Shown here: piece by piece, positions 60,034-64,000 of the stretch
How the letters are laid out: the number at the start of each line of letters is the position of its first letter
Position numbering within the stretch: the first letter of the stretch is position 1
Assembly: GCF_003944715.1 (NCBI RefSeq)
Contig: NZ_RWIT01000004.1
Coordinates: forward strand, 1-64,000
Direction: 5' to 3'
DNA: 64,000 nucleotides
Source: Hymenobacter rigui
Lineage (GTDB): Bacteria; Bacteroidota; Bacteroidia; Cytophagales; Hymenobacteraceae
Program-made: the position numbers and the translations under genes
Notes under the pieces: generated by a model
Told to the model about the DNA's origin: nothing
The model's input: only the letters and a program-made list of their open reading frames with translations
Databases searched by the model: none

Positions 60034-61605
60034 ATGTTTCAGTTAAAACGCACGCTGCTCACGGCCGTGCTGACCTTCTCGCTGGCGGCTGCTGCCAGCG
60101 CCCAGACCCAGACGCTGGACGGTGTCAAGAGCATGCCGCGCTCCGGTATTTCGCCCATCTATTCCGGTAATGAAGTGAAGGGCTACATCCTGTACGCCCG
60201 CGCCGACAAAGCCGACCGCAAAAACGACAATTATCACCTCGACTTTTTTGATCAGGACCTGAATAAGGTGTCGAATATTACCATTCAGAAGCCTTCCGGC
60301 CGGTACACGCTGCTGCAGAACTCCTTCAACGGCACGGCTTTCGGGTTATACTTCTGCAACTTTAAGGAGGGTACGCTGGAAATCGAAACCTACGATACCA
60401 GCCTCAAAAAGCTGGGCACGAAAGTCATTGAAGACCTCTCGAAGGGGGATAAAATGATGATTAACCAGATGGTGCGCAGCGACGGCAACACCGAAAACAC
60501 AATGGGTGGCCTCACACTCACGCCCATTGCCGACAAGGGCTTCGTGCGCAACAGCTACGATGGCCTGATGAAAGGCTACGCGCTGCAGATGTACGACAAC
60601 AATCTGAACCCCAAGTGGCGGCTAACTTCCGACCCCAAGTCGAAATACTACGAGAGCTTCGTTATTCGGGAAGTGACCGATAAGTACCTGGTAGGCACCG
60701 TGCTGCGCCGCGACGGGCTGATGTCGAAGAAATTCAACTCCTACATGGTCGCCATTGACGTGAACACCGGCAAAAAGGTGATGGAAGCGCCCGTGGAAAC
60801 CAGCAAAACCGAGCAACTCTCGCTCAGCTCCTTCTCGTTCGATGTGGAGAAGCGTGAGTTTGTGGCCGTGGGCGAATATTACAAGCTCGATGATAAGCCG
60901 TTCGTGAACAAAAGCCAGGGCTTATACATCAAGCGGTTTACAGAAGCCGGAAAATTGCTGGGGGCCAAGCCCTACAGCTGGCAGAAAGAGGTGAAAGCCG
61001 CTCTGCCGGCCGAGGCCAAAGCCAGTATGGAAGATGGCTTTGTGAACTTCACGCACTCCATTGTGAAGGGCGCCGATGGCACGATGTACATTGTGGCCGA
61101 ACAGTACAAGGTAGTAGCCGATGGCCTGGGTATTGCCGCCCTGGCGCTGGGGGGCAAGGCCAGTCCCACCAACGGGCAGATTGGCAACATGCTCATCTTC
61201 GTGCTGAACCCCGACTACTCACTCTCGACTGTGAAGTTCTATGCCAAGGACCGCTCCAAGGCCATGCTGCCGCCCGGCGTGGGCATGATGGGGGCTGGCC
61301 TGATTGGGCAGGTAATTAAGTCGCAGGGGGATTTTGACTACCAGTTCCTGCAGCGCAACAGCAGCAACTCACTCTTCAACGTGGTGTACATCAACTACGA
61401 CAAAGAGAAGGGCGAAGCCACCAAGAAAATTGTGGGCAACATTGCTTTTGGCGCAAACGGGCAGTTCACCCTCGACAAGATTGATGGTACCAGCACGGCC
61501 ACCAATTCCTTTGTGTACCCGGCCAAGCCCGGCTACGTGATGATGGTGGACTACCTCAAAAAGCAAAACCAGCTGGGCATGAAGCTGGTGAAGCTGAACA
61601 TCTGA
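60034..61605 (+). CDS. Secreted protein of unknown function
   Basis: A 523-residue protein with signal peptide (LTAVLTFSLAAAASA, cleaved near residue 23) and a mature part rich in beta strands, with repeated aromatic turns (DNYHLDFFDQDLNKV, GYALQMYDNNLNPKW). A blade-like repeat fold (beta propeller) is possible but not proved. I recognise no named family with confidence; similar long secreted proteins occur in Bacteroidota. It starts 30 bases after the M48 peptidase gene, so it may be a partner or substrate of the protease. A terminator follows. Confidence 0.8.
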   Translation: MFQLKRTLLTAVLTFSLAAAASAQTQTLDGVKSMPRSGISPIYSGNEVKGYILYARADKADRKNDNYHLDFFDQDLNKVSNITIQKPSGRYTLLQNSFNGTAFGLYFCNFKEGTLEIETYDTSLKKLGTKVIEDLSKGDKMMINQMVRSDGNTENTMGGLTLTPIADKGFVRNSYDGLMKGYALQMYDNNLNPKWRLTSDPKSKYYESFVIREVTDKYLVGTVLRRDGLMSKKFNSYMVAIDVNTGKKVMEAPVETSKTEQLSLSSFSFDVEKREFVAVGEYYKLDDKPFVNKSQGLYIKRFTEAGKLLGAKPYSWQKEVKAALPAEAKASMEDGFVNFTHSIVKGADGTMYIVAEQYKVVADGLGIAALALGGKASPTNGQIGNMLIFVLNPDYSLSTVKFYAKDRSKAMLPPGVGMMGAGLIGQVIKSQGDFDYQFLQRNSSNSLFNVVYINYDKEKGEATKKIVGNIAFGANGQFTLDKIDGTSTATNSFVYPAKPGYVMMVDYLKKQNQLGMKLVKLNI

Positions 61606-61625
61606 GAACCCTGATTTCTGACTTA

Positions 61626-61657
61626 AAAAAGCCCGGTGCCCGCGCATCGGGCTTTTT
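61626..61657. terminator. Bidirectional terminator
   Basis: AAAAAGCCCG (61626-61635) pairs with CGGGCTTTTT (61648-61657). It lies between convergent genes. Confidence 0.85.
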
Positions 61658-61661
61658 GGCG

Positions 61662-62111
61662 TTATGCCCGCACCATGTGAATGTGCGGAATATCATCTTC
61701 TAGGTACCCGTCGCCCACCTGCCGGAACCCGAAACCTTCGTAAAATGCCTGCAGGTACAGCTGCGCCCCAATCTGAATGGGCTGAGGGCCAAATTGCTGA
61801 CTCACGGCGGCAATGGACTGGTGCAGCAGCTCCCGGCCCAGGCCGTAGCGCCGGTAGCGCGGGCTCACTACCACCCGCCCGATACTGGCCTCCGGGTAGG
61901 TGATGCCCGCCGCAAACAGCCGGGTATAAGCCGCCAACTCGCCAGTGGGAGTAAGCCCCAGCAAATGGTGCGCGGCCTGATCCAATCCGTCAATATCCTG
62001 AAACGGGCAGGTTTGTTCCACCACAAACACCTCGGAGCGCAGTTGCAGCAGCGCGTACAGCTCCGTGAGCGTGAGGTTGGCGAAAGGCTTGAGAATCCAG
62101 GTCAGCGTCAT
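61662..62111 (-). CDS. ElaA-type GNAT acetyltransferase
   Basis: A 149-residue GNAT protein of the ElaA subfamily. The N-terminus LTELYALLQLRSEVFVVEQ and FQDIDGLDQAAHHLLG are diagnostic, and the acetyl-CoA loop is RRYGLGRELLHQSI. The substrate is unknown. ATG 62111 is preferred; the longer ORF adds a proline-rich tail that spans the promoter. TACTTTTG at 62157-62164 on the minus strand is the probable -7 element. Confidence 0.9.
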   Translation of the reverse strand: MTLTWILKPFANLTLTELYALLQLRSEVFVVEQTCPFQDIDGLDQAAHHLLGLTPTGELAAYTRLFAAGITYPEASIGRVVVSPRYRRYGLGRELLHQSIAAVSQQFGPQPIQIGAQLYLQAFYEGFGFRQVGDGYLEDDIPHIHMVRA

Positions 62112-62156
62112 GAGGTGAAGGAAAACAGGCGCGTGCTGCAATAGGGGCAGCCGGCC

Positions 62157-62164
62157 CAAAAGTA
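62157..62164 (-). promoter_or_regulatory. -7 element of the ElaA-like gene
   Basis: TACTTTTG on the minus strand matches TAnnTTTG, 45 bases before the ATG. Confidence 0.5.
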
Positions 62165-62254
62165 CAACGCCGGCCACTGAATGACCGCCCGGTAGCGGTG
62201 CGAGTGTGAGGTACGCATCGTATTCTTGTCTAAAACTCCCTTTACCTTCTGCGT

Positions 62255-62695
62255 ATGCGTGCTCCCCGGTCGTTTGGCTTGTACACATTGCTGCTGGCAG
62301 GTACCATGGGGCTGGGCCTGGCTTCGCGGCGGTTTGGTGGGTGGCTGCCGCCGTTTGTGGCCAGTTATGCCGGTGATGCGCTATGGGCGTTGCTGGTGTA
62401 CTGGCTGGTTGGCTTGCTGCGGCCCCGCTGGAGCAGCTGGCGCACGGGTGCCGTGGCCCTCTGCTTTGCCGTAGTTATCGAAATCAGCCAGCTGTGGCAC
62501 CCGGCATGGCTGCAGGCCATCCGGGCTACTACGCTGGGCGCGCTGGTGCTGGGCCACGGCTTTCTGTGGAGCGACCTGCTGTGCTACGCCGTGGGCGTAC
62601 TGGCCGGCGTGCTGCTGGAGCTGGCAGCGGAGAGGTGGTTCCGCTCAGCTACGCCCGCAGCCACCGGTGCATCCGGGGAAAATCGGATTGGGTAG
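62255..62695 (+). CDS. DUF2809 membrane protein
   Basis: A 146-residue protein with four hydrophobic segments and the DUF2809 pattern LGLASRRFGGWLPPFV, YAGDALWALLVYWL and EISQLWHPAWL. The family has no known function. Its 3' end overlaps the convergent HExxH gene by 47 bases. The ATG is preceded by a TACCTTCT element 4 bases away. Confidence 0.85.
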   Translation: MRAPRSFGLYTLLLAGTMGLGLASRRFGGWLPPFVASYAGDALWALLVYWLVGLLRPRWSSWRTGAVALCFAVVIEISQLWHPAWLQAIRATTLGALVLGHGFLWSDLLCYAVGVLAGVLLELAAERWFRSATPAATGASGENRIG

Positions 62696-63149
62696 TCAGG
62701 CCCATCCACACCAGCAGGGGCAGCCCCAGGTAGCTGCCACTCTCAAACTGCTGAATCAGCCACTCGCTCTGGCCCTTGTAGCCCGCCGGATGAAATACCA
62801 CGGCCGGCGACAGGTTCAGATGGTGGCAAGCAGCATAGGTCCAGGCCAGGACGGCCATTTCCTCACCTTCTTTCTCCGGGTTGTTTTCGGTGATGTTGCC
62901 GCCCAGCGTGGGCCGCTCGGCGGCTGTGGTTACGGCCAGATGGCCTGCTTCGTGCAGAATATCTCCGGCATACAGCAGCCGGCGACGGTCAACTACCAGC
63001 TGGCCTTCCGCAATAAGCAGGCCCGGCAGAAATGTGAGCTGCCGGAGCGGCGCTTCCCGCACCGCAAGGCCGATTTCCTGCACAAAGGCCAGTAATGGAT
63101 CAACCTGCGCAGGCGAGGCCGCCGCAGGGCGGGTAAAAAAGCGGAGCAT
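62649..63149 (-). CDS. HExxH-containing protein of unknown function
   Basis: A 166-residue protein with a metalloprotease-like motif, DILHEAGHLAV (H66, E67, H70), in a predicted helix, followed by acidic residues (EKEGEEMAVLAW, about 92-103) that could supply the third zinc ligand. No signal peptide is clear. It does not match a peptidase family that I can name. The gene overlaps DUF2809 by 47 bases at the 3' ends. The start is ATG 63149. Confidence 0.7.
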   Translation of the reverse strand: MLRFFTRPAAASPAQVDPLLAFVQEIGLAVREAPLRQLTFLPGLLIAEGQLVVDRRRLLYAGDILHEAGHLAVTTAAERPTLGGNITENNPEKEGEEMAVLAWTYAACHHLNLSPAVVFHPAGYKGQSEWLIQQFESGSYLGLPLLVWMGLTTQSDFPRMHRWLRA

Positions 63150-63306
63150 GAATACGAGGGCAAGCCGGTGGAGTCCAAATATACAGGCCGTTGCACAGAA
63201 AAAGCCGGCTGAACAGTAGCCGCAATGATTCAGGTTTTTTGATGAATATTTGCAGACTGTTCAGCTGTCTGCCCTGCACCGACTGACAGTCGTGAACTGT
63301 AGTACC

Positions 63307-64000
63307 GTGCCCAACCTGTTTCCTATTGCTTTTCTGAACTTCGGCCGCCTCCGGTTGCTGCTGGTGCTGCTGGTACTACCCATGCTCTCGGTGGCCCAGA
63401 CCCGCAAGCCGCTCTGGCATTCCACCCTCGACAGCCTGCAGGCGCTGGAGCGCCTTCCGCAGTCGGATAGCAGCCGCGTGCAGCTGCTGTGCCGCATCAG
63501 CGACCAGCTGTGGGCCTCCGATACGGAAGCGGCGGCGGCGTATTCCCGTAAGGCCCTGGCGCTGGCCCGGCGCACCCACAACCACCGGGGCGAAGGGGCC
63601 GCGCTGAACCGCCTGGGCGCGGCGTTGCGCGAAAGTAATCTGGCCCGCGCCCTGGAGCTATTCCAGACGTCGTTGCGCCTGGCCGAGCAAGTGGGCGACA
63701 CGGCGCTTCAGTCGCAGAACATGCGCAGCATCGGCATTATTTACGTGTACCTGCGCGACCGGCAACTGGGCCTCTCGTACTATTTTCAGGGGTTGCGGCT
63801 GGACAGCCTGCTGCACGATGAGCGCCGCATTGTAGTGGACCTGAGCAACATCGGGCTGGCCTACGACCTGTACAACCAGGTGGATTCGGCTGCCTACTAC
63901 CAGGACCGGGCGTATGCCCTGGCGCAGCGGCTGCACTCATCTACCAACTACATCCTGTACGGGCTGGGCAATGTGGCCCGCAAACAGGCCCGCTTTCCGG
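63307..64000 (+). CDS. TPR-containing signalling protein, N-terminal part (cut by window)
   Basis: An open frame with no stop before the window edge. GTG 63307 gives MPNLFPIAFLNFGRLRLLLV, a signal sequence, followed by helical TPR-like units (LLCRISDQLWASDTEAAAAY, AALNRLGAALRESNLARALE, NMRSIGIIYVYLRDRQLG, DLSNIGLAYDLYNQVDS). In Bacteroidota this arrangement usually leads into a sensor histidine kinase or LuxR-type regulator, but that part is outside the window. GTG 63292 is an alternative start. Confidence 0.78.
   Translation, partial: MPNLFPIAFLNFGRLRLLLVLLVLPMLSVAQTRKPLWHSTLDSLQALERLPQSDSSRVQLLCRISDQLWASDTEAAAAYSRKALALARRTHNHRGEGAALNRLGAALRESNLARALELFQTSLRLAEQVGDTALQSQNMRSIGIIYVYLRDRQLGLSYYFQGLRLDSLLHDERRIVVDLSNIGLAYDLYNQVDSAAYYQDRAYALAQRLHSSTNYILYGLGNVARKQARFP

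Overview
The window is about 64 kb of GC-rich chromosome from a Bacteroidota bacterium, most likely Hymenobacter or a close Cytophagales relative. The evidence is the set of Bacteroidota-type families (BatA-domain protein, DUF4199 pair, GT3-type glycogen synthase, YhhQ, fasciclin lipoprotein), the promoter element TAnnTTTG ahead of many genes, weak Shine-Dalgarno sites, and the large number of intergenic palindromes. It is core chromosome: I see no prophage, insertion sequence, CRISPR array, rRNA or tRNA.

Layout. 0.4-7.3 kb: BatA-domain protein, two DUF4199 membrane proteins, a polyprenyl-phosphate type GT2, a GT4, a DUF7079-like protein and a GT9 heptosyltransferase-like enzyme with extra Cys clusters. 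7.4-16.7 kb: DUF4105 protein, PurB, a transglycosylase with an AsmA-like N-terminus, TerC, a second GT2, protoporphyrinogen oxidase and a GmhB-like phosphatase. 16.7-24.5 kb: two paralogous mini-lipoproteins, a PLP (arginine-type) decarboxylase divergent from arginase, a TSUP permease with a universal stress protein, an L,D-transpeptidase, and a second stress protein. 24.8-31.2 kb: ArgS, LOG, KASIII-like synthase, glutathione peroxidase, HAD phosphatase, MenA. 31.2-39.4 kb: a solitary nuclease-helicase (DUF2075), an RhlE-like RNA helicase with a long Arg/Gly/Pro tail, oxidoreductase, methyltransferase, CoA-transferase, and a conserved hypothetical protein. 39.6-45.8 kb: TrpS, AT-rich secreted protein, YhhQ, RNase Z, STAS protein, DUF4198 protein, fasciclin lipoprotein. 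45.9-49.7 kb: glycogen synthase (GT3) and branching enzyme. 50-64 kb: YfcC carrier, GT39, zinc-ribbon protein, M28 and M48 peptidases, a PAS protein without kinase next to a CZB-like helical protein without zinc ligands, ElaA, DUF2809, an HExxH protein, and the start of a TPR protein cut by the window edge.

The genes do not form one pathway. Functional groups are envelope glycosylation (GT2, GT4, GT9, GT39, GmhB), glycogen synthesis, arginine use, stress response, and heme and menaquinone synthesis. The most notable non-coding feature is a set of composite palindromes whose arms share a GTCATnnnGAGC-like core; three of them wrap an intrinsic terminator. The best candidates for new biology are the single-gene PD-(D/E)XK nuclease-helicase at 31.2 kb, the kinase-less PAS/CZB-like pair at 56.5-58.2 kb, and the composite palindromes.
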